Positions 1 through 6,785 of a stretch of DNA of 8,097 bases are shown here, one piece after another. The stretch is from Alphaproteobacteria bacterium. Lineage in GTDB: Bacteria > Pseudomonadota > Alphaproteobacteria > ATCC43930 > CGMCC-115725. The number at the start of each line of letters is the position of its first letter. Positions within the stretch are counted from its first letter, which is position 1. The DNA lies in contig JAGWIH010000092.1 of the NCBI GenBank assembly GCA_028866355.1, forward strand, positions 1 to 8,097. The letters run 5' to 3'. Below the pieces are notes generated by a model. It had not been told where the DNA came from. It searched no databases and saw only the letters and a list, made by a program, of their open reading frames with translations. The position numbers were made by a program, and so were the translations under genes.

Positions 1-12
1 CTTCGGGGCAAG

Positions 13-34
13 GGGCCGCCGGCAGAAGCGGCCC
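13..34 (+). other. Inverted repeat upstream of livG
   Basis: GGGCCGC (13-19) and GCGGCCC (28-34) form a perfect 7-bp stem with an 8-base loop, ending 19 bases before the livG start. No run of T follows, so it does not look like an intrinsic terminator. It could be a leader hairpin or belong to the 3' end of an upstream gene: the frame from base 2 closes at a TAG at 38-40. In GC-rich DNA a stem of this size can also arise by chance. Confidence 0.3.
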
Positions 35-53
35 GGCTAGGGAGCGACCGAAC

Positions 54-804
54 GTGGCGGAGATCATTCTCGAAGCGCGCGGTCTGTCCAAGGAATTCCT
101 TGGCTTCGCCGCCGTGCGCGACGTCTCGCTGAAGGTCAACCGCAACTCGATCCACGCGCTGATCGGGCCCAACGGCGCCGGCAAAACCACCGTCTTCAAT
201 CTGCTGACCAAGTTTCTTGAGCCGACGTCCGGCTCGATCGTTTTCATGGGTCGCGACATCACGCGCGCCAAGGCGGCCGACGTCGCGCGCCTGGGCATGG
301 TGCGGTCGTTCCAGATTTCAGCCGTGTTTCGACACATGACCGTGCGCGAGAACGTCCGGGTCGCGCTACAGCGGCCGCTCGGCACGTCGTATCAGTTCTG
401 GCGCCCGATCGAGGCGATCGCCGATCTCGACGGCCGGGCGGACGCGGTGCTGGCCCTGGTCGGGTTGCGCGATCAAGGCGATCTGCTGGCGGCTGAGTTG
501 CCCTATGGCCGCAAACGCGCGCTCGAGATCGCGACGACGCTGGCGCTCGAGCCGGCATTGTTGCTGCTCGACGAACCGATGGCTGGGCTCGGTCTGGAGG
601 ACATCAGACGCATTTCGGCGCTGGTGCGCGAAGCCGCGAAGACGCGTACGGTTCTGATGGTCGAGCACAATCTGTCGGTGGTCGCCGACCTTTCGGACGT
701 CATCACCGTGCTGACGCGTGGCCGCGTCTTGGCCGAAGGGCCCTACCGCGAGGTCGCGAACAATACCGACGTGCGCGAAGCCTATCTCGGAACCGGCACC
801 GGCC

Positions 805-812
<8 letters not shown>
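54..812 (+). CDS. livG: LivG-type ABC importer ATPase
   Basis: First of the two cytoplasmic ATPases of a branched-chain-amino-acid-type (HAAT) importer; it should pair with the downstream LivF to drive uptake through LivH/LivM. The 252 residues are normal family length. Visible motifs: Walker A GPNGAGKTT (38-46), Q-loop Gln87, a degenerate signature LPYGRKR (149-155) where many ABC proteins have LSGGQ, Walker B LLLLDEP (169-175) and H-loop His205 in VEHN. A LPYG-type signature is typical of LivG. The start is GTG, chosen because AGGGAG (39-44) lies 9 bases upstream; the frame stays open to the window edge, so a longer form is not strictly excluded. The stop overlaps livF by 8 bases, implying coupled translation. 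The symbol denotes the family; transport of leucine is not shown. Confidence 0.93.
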
Positions 813-1521
<709 letters not shown>

Positions 1522-1543
1522 AACGCTTCAGGGGAGAGAAAAC

Positions 1544-2761
1544 ATGAAACGCAGATCGCTTCTGGCCGCGGGCTTCGCCGCGGCACTGGCGTTTGCCGCA
1601 ACGGCTCAGGGGGCCCAAGCGGCGAACGACAAAGTCGTCATCGGTGTCATGAACGACATGTCGTCGGTTTATTCCTATCTCGGCGGCATGGGCTCGGTCG
1701 TCGCCGCGCGCATGGCCGTGAAGGATTTCGGCGGCAAGGTCCTCGGCAAGCCGATCGAGGTCATCTATGCCGATCATCAGAACAAACCCGACGTCGGCGC
1801 GGCGATCGCGCAAAAATGGTTCGACCAGGACGGCGTCGACGCGATCGTCGATCTGCCGACCTCGTCGGTGGCCATTGCCGTGCAGCAGGTAGCGAAGCAA
1901 CGCGGCAAGGTGACGTTGATCTCGAACGGTGGCTCGTCTGAGCTGACGGGTAAATACTGTTCGCCGACCGGCGTGCACTGGACTTACGACACCTACGCGC
2001 TGGCGCACGTCACCGGCAAGGCGATCGTGCAACAGGGCGGCAAGAAATGGTTCTTCATCACCGCCGATTACGCCTTCGGCCATCAGCTCCAAGACGACAC
2101 GGCGGCGGTGGTCAAAGCGTCTGGCGGCACGGTCGTCGGCTCGGTCAACGTGCCGTTGAACAACGCCGATTTCTCATCCTTCCTGCTGCAAGCCCAGCAA
2201 TCGAAGGCGCAGGTGATCGGCCTCGCCAACGCCGGCGGCGACACCGTCAACTCGATCAAGCAGGCCGCCGAATTCGGCATCGTCAAAGGCGGCCAGCGGC
2301 TAGCCGGCCTGTTGGTCTTCATCGCCGACGTCAACGCGCTCGGCTTGCAGACGGCACAGGGCCTGATGCTGACCGAGGCCTATTATTGGGACCAGAACGC
2401 CCAGACGCGCGCCTTTGCCAAACGGTTCGAAGCCGAATTCAACGGCAAGGTGCCGACCTCGGGCCAAGCGGGCGTCTACGGCGCCGTCCTGCACTATCTC
2501 AAGGCGATGCAGGCGGCCAAGACGGAGGACGGCGTCAAAGTCGTCACCGAGATGCGCAAGATGCCGATCAACGACTTCATGACGCATAACGGCCATATCC
2601 GCATCGACGGCCGCGTCATCCGCGACATGTATCTGTTCCAGGTCAAGAGCCCGCAGGAATCGAAGTATCCCTACGACTATTACAAACAGCTCGCCGTGAT
2701 TCCGGGCGACCAGGCGTTCCGGCCGCTCAGCGAGAGCGAGTGTCCACTCGTGAAGCACTAA
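1544..2761 (+). CDS. Periplasmic solute-binding protein of the Liv-type importer
   Basis: Periplasmic ligand-binding component (Peripla_BP_6, type I fold) that delivers solute to LivH/LivM; 405 residues. The N-terminus is a Sec-like signal peptide: MKRRS, a hydrophobic stretch of about 15 residues, and an AQA site at 24-26, with the mature chain starting near AND. The RR pair is not a convincing Tat motif. Recognisable segments include IGVMNDMSSVYS (33-44), YADHQNKPDVG (75-85), DLPTSSVA (103-110), HWTYDT (145-150), FITADYAFGH (171-180) and the closing AFRPL (391-395). They match a widespread proteobacterial family of unassigned ligand rather than classical leucine-binding LivJ/LivK. Only two cysteines occur, Cys139 and Cys400. 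The start is fixed by AGGGGAGAGAA (1530-1540), the strongest ribosome site of the five transporter genes, fitting a protein needed in excess over the permeases. Substrate unknown: amino acids, aromatic acids or other small acids are possible. Confidence 0.92.
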   Translation: MKRRSLLAAGFAAALAFAATAQGAQAANDKVVIGVMNDMSSVYSYLGGMGSVVAARMAVKDFGGKVLGKPIEVIYADHQNKPDVGAAIAQKWFDQDGVDAIVDLPTSSVAIAVQQVAKQRGKVTLISNGGSSELTGKYCSPTGVHWTYDTYALAHVTGKAIVQQGGKKWFFITADYAFGHQLQDDTAAVVKASGGTVVGSVNVPLNNADFSSFLLQAQQSKAQVIGLANAGGDTVNSIKQAAEFGIVKGGQRLAGLLVFIADVNALGLQTAQGLMLTEAYYWDQNAQTRAFAKRFEAEFNGKVPTSGQAGVYGAVLHYLKAMQAAKTEDGVKVVTEMRKMPINDFMTHNGHIRIDGRVIRDMYLFQVKSPQESKYPYDYYKQLAVIPGDQAFRPLSESECPLVKH

Positions 2762-2789
2762 CGGCCTCGCGCGCACGTTGGTGGGGCCG
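2762..2789 (+). promoter_or_regulatory. Intercistronic hairpin between binding protein and livH
   Basis: The 28 bases after the binding-protein stop codon fold into one stem: 2762-2770 pairs with 2781-2789 (7 Watson-Crick and 2 G-U pairs, 10-base loop). The right arm contains GGTGGGG, the only Shine-Dalgarno-like sequence before livH. Such a stem could protect the 3' end of the binding-protein message and lower livH translation, a common way to obtain more binding protein than permease. This is inference from base pairing only. Confidence 0.4.
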
Positions 2790-3686
2790 ATGTTGGGTTG
2801 GATGCATATCGCCGTGCCGCCGGCACCGGCTTTGTTCGGCCAACTCCTCATCGGCCTCATTAACGGCGCGTTCTATGCGATGTTGAGCCTCGGCCTCGCC
2901 GTTATCTTCGGCCTGCTCAACATCATCAATTTCGCGCACGGCGCCCAATACATGCTCGGCGCCTTCTGTGCCTACTTGATCTTGAACTATGCCGGCATCG
3001 GCTATTGGCCTTCGCTGCTGGTCGCACCCATTGTCGTCGGGCTCTTCGGGATGCTGCTCGAGCGGTTTTTCATTCGCTGGGTCTATCGTCTCGATCACCT
3101 TTACGGCCTGCTGCTCACCTTCGGCATGGCGCTGATCATCCAGGGTGTATTCCGGCAATATTACGGCAGCGCCGGCCAGCCCTACTCGATTCCAGAGTTG
3201 CTCACTGGCGGCCAGGATCTCGGTTTCATGTTCCTGCCGAATTATCGCGCTTGGGTGATCGTGGCATCGTCGGTGTTCTGCTTCGGTACCTGGTTCGTCA
3301 TCGAACGCACACGGCTCGGCGCCTATCTACGCGCGGCGACCGAGAACCCGGCCCTGGTCCAGGCGTTCGGCATTAACGTCCCGCGCATGGTGACGCTGAC
3401 CTATGGCTTCGGCGTCGCCTTGGCGGCGCTGGCCGGCGTTCTCGCCGCGCCGATCTATCAAGTGAGCCCGCTGATGGGATCGAACCTGATTATCGTCGTC
3501 TTCGCGGTCGTGGTGATCGGCGGCATGGGTTCGATTCTCGGCGCGATCGTCGGCGGCTTCGCGCTCGGCATCATCGAAGGCCTGACCAAGGTTTTCTATC
3601 CGGAGGCCTCGTCGACCGTGATTTTCGTCATCATGGCGATCGTGCTGCTGGTGAAGCCGGCCGGCCTGTTCGGCCGGACGGCGTGA
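2790..3686 (+). CDS. livH: LivH-type ABC importer permease
   Basis: First of two inner-membrane permease subunits (BPD_transp_2 family); with LivM it forms the transmembrane channel. 298 residues from the chosen ATG. The N-terminal half has the LivH hallmark INGAFYAMLSLGLAVIFGL followed by NIINFAHG (24-51). A cytoplasmic segment RAATENPALVQAFGINVPRM (181-200) fits the ATPase-coupling loop, and VVIGGMGSILGAIVGG (241-256) and KPAGLFGR (289-296) are typical C-terminal elements. About eight hydrophobic segments are visible. Start choice is uncertain: ATG 2790 is used, ATG 2802 (beginning MHIAVPP) would also fit, and a TTG at 2778 is in frame. None has a well-spaced Shine-Dalgarno sequence. The stop lies one base before the livM ATG. 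Confidence 0.92.
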   Translation: MLGWMHIAVPPAPALFGQLLIGLINGAFYAMLSLGLAVIFGLLNIINFAHGAQYMLGAFCAYLILNYAGIGYWPSLLVAPIVVGLFGMLLERFFIRWVYRLDHLYGLLLTFGMALIIQGVFRQYYGSAGQPYSIPELLTGGQDLGFMFLPNYRAWVIVASSVFCFGTWFVIERTRLGAYLRAATENPALVQAFGINVPRMVTLTYGFGVALAALAGVLAAPIYQVSPLMGSNLIIVVFAVVVIGGMGSILGAIVGGFALGIIEGLTKVFYPEASSTVIFVIMAIVLLVKPAGLFGRTA

Positions 3687-3687
3687 C

Positions 3688-4656
3688 ATGAACGAAACCG
3701 CCACGGTCCGGACGGTGCGCCGGCTGATCATATTTGCCGTCGCGCTCGTCGCGCCGTTTGTCTTCTATCCGATCTTCCTGATGAAAGCCGTGTGCTTTGC
3801 GCTGTTCGCCGCGGCGTTCAACCTACTTATTGGATTTGCCGGCTTGCTGTCGTTCGGACATGCCGCCTTTTTCGGCAGCGCCTCCTATGTGACGGCTTAC
3901 GCAGCGAAAGCCTGGGGCTTTTCGCCGCTGCTGGCGATCCTGCTCGGAACCGCCGTCGCCGGCGTCATGGGCGTCGTCTTCGGCTGGCTCGCCATCCGCC
4001 GCAAGGGCATCTACTTCGCGATGGTGACGCTCGCGCTGTCGCAAATGGTCTATTTCTACGCGCTCGAATCCAAATACACCGGCGGCGAAGACGGTATCCA
4101 AGCGGTGCCGCTGCGCGACGTATTCGGGTTGATCGATCTCAACCGACCGCTGACGATGTACTACTTCGTCCTGGCGATCTGCTTGCTCGGCTTCGGTATC
4201 ATCTACCGCGCCATCCATTCGCCGTTCGGCGAAGTCCTGCGCGCCATCCGCGACAACGAACCGCGCGCGATCTCGCTCGGCTATCGAACCGACCGCTACA
4301 AGCTGCTGGCGTTTACGCTGTCGGCGACGCTGGCGGGTCTGGCGGGCGCGACCAAGGCCTTGGTGTTCCAGCTCGCGTCGCTGACCGACGTGACCTGGCA
4401 GATGTCGGGCGACGTCGTGCTGATGACGCTCATCGGCGGCCTCGGCACCATCTGGGGCCCGGTCGTCGGCGCCTTCATCTCGATCACCATGGAAAACTAT
4501 CTGGCCGAGCTCGGCTCATGGGTGACCGTGATCCAAGGAACGATCTTCGTCATCTGCGTGTTGGTATTTCGTCGCGGTGTGGTGGGCGAGATCGTCCAGT
4601 ACGTCAACCGGCGCCAGCGCCAGCCGCGGCTTGCCGAAGAGCCTCGAACGCTGTGA
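3688..4656 (+). CDS. livM: LivM-type ABC importer permease
   Basis: Second inner-membrane permease of the importer, 322 residues. Family landmarks: NLLIGFAGLLSFGHAAFFG (45-63), WLAIRRKGIYFAMVTLAL (100-117), the TGGEDGI loop (131-137), and a coupling region around VLRAIRDNEPRAISLGY (183-199) that should contact the ATPases. IGGLGTIWGPVVGAF (249-263) is the conserved late segment. The tail after residue 305 is basic and proline-rich and probably cytoplasmic. The ATG follows the livH TGA by one base, so translation is probably coupled; no separate strong ribosome site is seen. It is shorter than E. coli LivM, which carries extra N-terminal segments, but normal for alphaproteobacterial versions. 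Confidence 0.93.
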   Translation: MNETATVRTVRRLIIFAVALVAPFVFYPIFLMKAVCFALFAAAFNLLIGFAGLLSFGHAAFFGSASYVTAYAAKAWGFSPLLAILLGTAVAGVMGVVFGWLAIRRKGIYFAMVTLALSQMVYFYALESKYTGGEDGIQAVPLRDVFGLIDLNRPLTMYYFVLAICLLGFGIIYRAIHSPFGEVLRAIRDNEPRAISLGYRTDRYKLLAFTLSATLAGLAGATKALVFQLASLTDVTWQMSGDVVLMTLIGGLGTIWGPVVGAFISITMENYLAELGSWVTVIQGTIFVICVLVFRRGVVGEIVQYVNRRQRQPRLAEEPRTL

Positions 4657-4670
4657 GCGTTTACACGCTC
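4655..4670 (+). other. Small hairpin over the livM stop codon
   Basis: GAGCGT (4655-4660), loop TTAC, ACGCTC (4665-4670): a perfect 6-bp stem starting inside the livM TGA. It is followed by GGCGTCGGGC rather than T residues, so intrinsic termination is unlikely. It may act as a 3' stabiliser or partial processing signal between the transporter genes and the small downstream gene. Confidence 0.35.
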
Positions 4671-4680
4671 GGCGTCGGGC

Positions 4681-4688
4681 AAAGGAGG
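4681..4688 (+). promoter_or_regulatory. Strong Shine-Dalgarno of the 50-residue protein gene
   Basis: AAAGGAGG lies 5 bases before the ATG at 4694 and is a near-perfect match to the anti-Shine-Dalgarno sequence. It fixes the start of the small gene even though the same frame is open from an upstream ATG at 4577 inside livM. Confidence 0.75.
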
Positions 4689-4693
4689 CCATC

Positions 4694-4846
4694 ATGATCC
4701 GCAAGCTGAAATCCGGCCGCTATCGGCTCTATTCGCGCAAAAAGAACGCGAAGACCGGCAAGCGCCGCAATCTCGGCACGTTTACCAGTCGGGCCGGAGC
4801 CTTGGAGCGTGAGCGCGCGATCCAGTTCTTCAAGCACCGGCACTAA
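4694..4846 (+). CDS. Small very basic conserved-type protein, possible DNA-binding
   Basis: A 50-residue protein with 17 Lys/Arg and two Glu. The pattern is SGRYRLYSRKK (7-17), a TGKRR turn (21-25), NLGTF (26-30), then a probable helix (about 33-47). This beta-turn-beta-helix order, and the phrase RYRLYxRKK...GKRRNLGTF, resembles the arm-type (AP2-like) N-terminal DNA-binding domain of tyrosine integrases, here without any catalytic part. From memory, similar short proteins occur as hypothetical genes in other alphaproteobacteria. It starts 37 bases after livM, so it could be co-transcribed with the importer, but its strong ribosome site points to independent, higher output. The TAA shares bases with the MarR stop codon on the other strand. 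Function unknown; nucleic-acid binding is inferred from charge and pattern only. Confidence 0.75.
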   Translation: MIRKLKSGRYRLYSRKKNAKTGKRRNLGTFTSRAGALERERAIQFFKHRH

Positions 4847-5331
4847 GAGCGACCTCTCGCTGCCAGATTGGCGCGCACGCGGATCAATATACGCTTCAAT
4901 GCCTCGATCTGAACGGCCGACAGCCCGGCGGTAGCAACGCGATTGACGGCGCGCGCCTCCGGCAGCAGCAGGTTGCGCAACTCGCGTCCGGGCTTCGTCA
5001 GAAAGATATTGGACTTGCGCCGATCGTGCCGGTTTTGCACCCGCACGACCAAGCCGCGCCGCTCCATCGCGTGCAGCGCCGTGACGGTTGTGGGTTCCGC
5101 GGTACCGGCACGCGCGCTCAGCTCGCGTTGATTAAGCCCGTCCTCTTCCCACAGCACGCGCAGGAAATACCACATGCCGAGCGTGATGCCGTACGGGCGG
5201 ATGCGCGCTTCGAGCGCACGCTGCAAGGCACGGTGCGTTTGGCGGATTTGATGACCAACGCTGTGTTCCGCGGCGTAGACAACGCGCGTCTTGCGCGCGG
5301 CGGTGCCCGCCGATTTCCGGCGCTTAGTCAT
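4843..5331 (-). CDS. MarR-family transcriptional regulator
   Basis: A 162-residue winged helix-turn-helix regulator, normal MarR length. A basic N-terminus (1-17) leads into a dimerisation helix around SVGHQIRQTHRAL (24-36). The DNA-binding part spans about 66-118: LNQRELSARAGTAEPTTVT contains the helix-turn-helix, HAMERRGLV (87-95) follows, then a wing with RHDRRKSN (101-108), equivalent to the DxRR wing motif, and LTKPGREL. A C-terminal helical region completes the dimer interface. MarR proteins usually repress nearby or divergent genes and release DNA on binding a small, often aromatic, ligand. The divergent DUF4010 gene is the obvious target candidate, with a palindrome in the shared gap. 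The ATG is preceded by GAGAGGCGAG (5350-5341, - strand), which ends 9 bases upstream. Confidence 0.92.
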   Translation of the reverse strand: MTKRRKSAGTAARKTRVVYAAEHSVGHQIRQTHRALQRALEARIRPYGITLGMWYFLRVLWEEDGLNQRELSARAGTAEPTTVTALHAMERRGLVVRVQNRHDRRKSNIFLTKPGRELRNLLLPEARAVNRVATAGLSAVQIEALKRILIRVRANLAARGRS

Positions 5332-5395
5332 GACCGTGATCTCGCCTCTCGCGCACGCGCAGGCGACGGTTTTAGCGGCTCATCGGGCTTTTGTC

Positions 5396-5424
5396 TTGTC
5401 CCGGCGGGACCCGCCGCGCACAAT
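5396..5424 (+). promoter_or_regulatory. Candidate sigma-70 promoter of the DUF4010 gene
   Basis: TTGTCC (5396-5401) and CACAAT (5419-5424) each match the -35 and -10 consensus at 4 of 6 bases and are separated by exactly 17 bases. Transcription would start near 5431, about 20 bases before the TTG proposed as start codon. On the other strand, TTGTGC and GACAAG sit at the same 17-base spacing over the same DNA, so a weak opposing promoter for the MarR gene is also possible. Confidence 0.45.
5402..5416. promoter_or_regulatory. Perfect 15-bp palindrome, candidate MarR operator
   Basis: CGGCGGG (5402-5408), central A, CCCGCCG (5410-5416): a perfect inverted repeat filling the spacer between the -35 and -10 of the candidate promoter. 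Position, symmetry and size fit an operator for a dimeric winged-helix repressor such as the adjacent MarR protein. It is GC-rich in a GC-rich genome, so chance remains possible. Confidence 0.45.
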
Positions 5425-5452
5425 CGTCCGGCCATCGCACGGATGCTCCCCC

Positions 5453-6724
5453 TTGCCGCTCGATCCCCTGCTCGTCCAATTCGCGCTGATCCTCGGCCTG
5501 TCGCTGTTCTTCGGGCTGGCGTTCGAGGATTTTCACGCGCATAGCGGCTTGCCGCGGCCTGGCGGCATCCGCACCTTTCCATTGCTCGCCTTGGCAGGCG
5601 GGCTGCTCTACCTGCTCGATACGGACCGCAAGTTGCCGCTGGTCGCTGGCCTGGTCGTCCTCGGCGCCTGGCTGACCGTCGCCTATTGGCGCCAGTGTCA
5701 CGAACGCACGGAAGACGACCGGTCCGCTGTCGAACTGGTCGCGCCGATCTGCAATGTGCTGGCCTATCTGATCGGGCCCGCGGCGTTGACCGCACCGCCG
5801 TGGCTTGTCATCGCCGTCACGGTGGCGGCCGTGCTGTTGCTGACCGGCCGCAGGCGCCTGCACATTTTGGCGCAGCGCGTGCCAATCGGCGAAATCGTCA
5901 CCGCCGCACAGTTCCTGGTCCTCACCGGCATTGTCCTGCCGCTACTCCCGGACCATCCGGTCACCACGCTAACGGCCATCACGCCCTACAAGGCGTGGCT
6001 CGCCCTGTTGGTGGTGTGCACGCTTTCCTATACGAGCTATCTGCTGCAACGGTTCGTCACGCCGGCACGCGGCGATCTGATGGTCGCACTGCTCGGCGGC
6101 CTTTATTCGTCGACGGCAACCACCGTTGTTCTGGCGCGCGCCGCGGCGGCGAAGCCCGCGACCAACGCCGTGGCGCAGGCCGGGATCATTCTAGCGACCG
6201 CACTCATGTATCTACGAATCCTGGTGATTGTCGCGATCTTCGATCTGCCGCTGGCGCTCGGCATCGCACCGGCGACGATCCTCTTGTCGCTCGCCGGCGT
6301 CGGTATGGCGGCGTTGCAATATCGGCGCGTGCGGCGCGTCAACACGGGCACGGACAAGGCCAAAACCGGGCCGCGCAATCCGCTCGAGCTGACGGCCGCA
6401 GCCGTATTCGCGGTTCTGTTCGTCGTCACGTCGATTGCCACGCAATGGGCGCAGAGCCGTTTTGGCGCGCTCGGCGTGAACGTGCTGGCGGCAATCGTCG
6501 GCTTTGTCGACATCGATCCGTTCGTTTTGAACCTGGCGCAAAGCGGGCCCGGCGGCTTGCCGCTCGACGGCCTGATCAGCGCCGTCTTGATCGCGATGTC
6601 GTCGAACAATGTGCTGAAAGCGGTCTACGCCACGGCCTTCGCCGGCTGGCGCGCGAGCTTGCCCGCCGCGACCGCGCTTCTGATCCTCGCCGCCGGCGGC
6701 ATCGGCGCGGCGCTGATTCACTAG
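5453..6724 (+). CDS. MgtC/SapB-DUF4010 family membrane protein
   Basis: Polytopic inner-membrane protein of unknown biochemical role. From the TTG at 5453 it has 423 residues, close to the usual DUF4010 length. The N-terminal part (about 6-75) matches the MgtC/SapB region: LGLSLFFGLAFEDF (14-27) stands where relatives carry IGLERE-like sequence, then GGIRTFPLLALAGGLLYLL (37-55). The C-terminal DUF4010 part shows LLGGLYSSTATTVVLARAA (213-231), GFVDIDPFVLNLAQ (350-363) and AMSSNNVLKAVYA (381-393), all family hallmarks. About eleven hydrophobic segments are visible, with a basic loop near 289-308. Start is uncertain: in-frame ATG 5291 and ATG 5330 would run into the MarR gene and add residues unlike the family, while 5453 has only a weak GGA ribosome site (5441-5443) but sits just after a plausible promoter. 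Probably controlled by the divergent MarR protein. A role in ion homeostasis is suggested by the family name only. Confidence 0.85.
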   Translation: MPLDPLLVQFALILGLSLFFGLAFEDFHAHSGLPRPGGIRTFPLLALAGGLLYLLDTDRKLPLVAGLVVLGAWLTVAYWRQCHERTEDDRSAVELVAPICNVLAYLIGPAALTAPPWLVIAVTVAAVLLLTGRRRLHILAQRVPIGEIVTAAQFLVLTGIVLPLLPDHPVTTLTAITPYKAWLALLVVCTLSYTSYLLQRFVTPARGDLMVALLGGLYSSTATTVVLARAAAAKPATNAVAQAGIILATALMYLRILVIVAIFDLPLALGIAPATILLSLAGVGMAALQYRRVRRVNTGTDKAKTGPRNPLELTAAAVFAVLFVVTSIATQWAQSRFGALGVNVLAAIVGFVDIDPFVLNLAQSGPGGLPLDGLISAVLIAMSSNNVLKAVYATAFAGWRASLPAATALLILAAGGIGAALIH

Positions 6725-6744
6725 TCGAGCGGCGCGGTGCGGTG

Positions 6745-6759
6745 TGATATAACATAACA
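6745..6759 (+). promoter_or_regulatory. Candidate Zur box overlapping an extended -10 promoter
   Basis: TGATATAACATAACA agrees with the Zur-box core TGTTATANTATAACA (as recalled for proteobacteria) at 12 of 14 defined bases. It is a striking AT-rich island in GC-rich surroundings. Inside it, TGATATAAC (6745-6753) is an extended -10 element with TATAAC at 6748-6753; no good -35 is visible, as is common for extended -10 promoters. Transcription would begin near 6760, some 26 bases before zur. Zinc-loaded Zur bound here would block RNA polymerase, implying negative autoregulation. Confidence 0.6.
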
Positions 6760-6785
6760 TCGCGAATCCGCTGGCAGGACGGGAT

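Noticed and set aside
2..40. Possible C-terminus of an upstream + strand gene, ending FGARGRRQKRPG at TAG 38-40.
   Set aside because: Only 12 codons are visible, other frames are also open to the edge, and there is no recognisable motif.
718..804. N-terminal extension of LivF from an ATG at 718.
   Set aside because: It lies wholly inside livG, has low-complexity composition unlike LivF, and the ATG at 805 gives the normal family N-terminus.
1544..1621. Twin-arginine signal in the binding protein (KRRSLL).
   Set aside because: It lacks the S/T-R-R-x-F-L-K pattern; a basic n-region plus hydrophobic core and AQA site fits Sec export.
2778..2789. TTG at 2778 as the livH start.
   Set aside because: It sits in the loop of the intercistronic hairpin with no upstream Shine-Dalgarno; ATG 2790 or 2802 is more likely.
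3661..3677. Perfect hairpin CCGGCC-TGTTC-GGCCGG at the end of livH as a regulatory element.
   Set aside because: It encodes the conserved Pro-Ala-Gly-Leu-Phe-Gly-Arg tail with GC-rich codons, so the symmetry is readily explained by coding.
5291..5452. Extension of the DUF4010 protein to ATG 5291 or 5330.
   Set aside because: The residues do not resemble the family, ATG 5291 lies in marR and ATG 5330 overlaps the marR start, and no ribosome site is present. A start there would also put the promoter and palindrome inside the gene.
5686..6747. Long + strand open frame of 353 codons overlapping the DUF4010 gene.
   Set aside because: It is Arg-, Gly- and Ala-rich, lacks any domain pattern, and is a frame shadow of the real gene in GC-rich DNA. 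The same holds for long open frames opposite livG, livF, livH, livM and zur.
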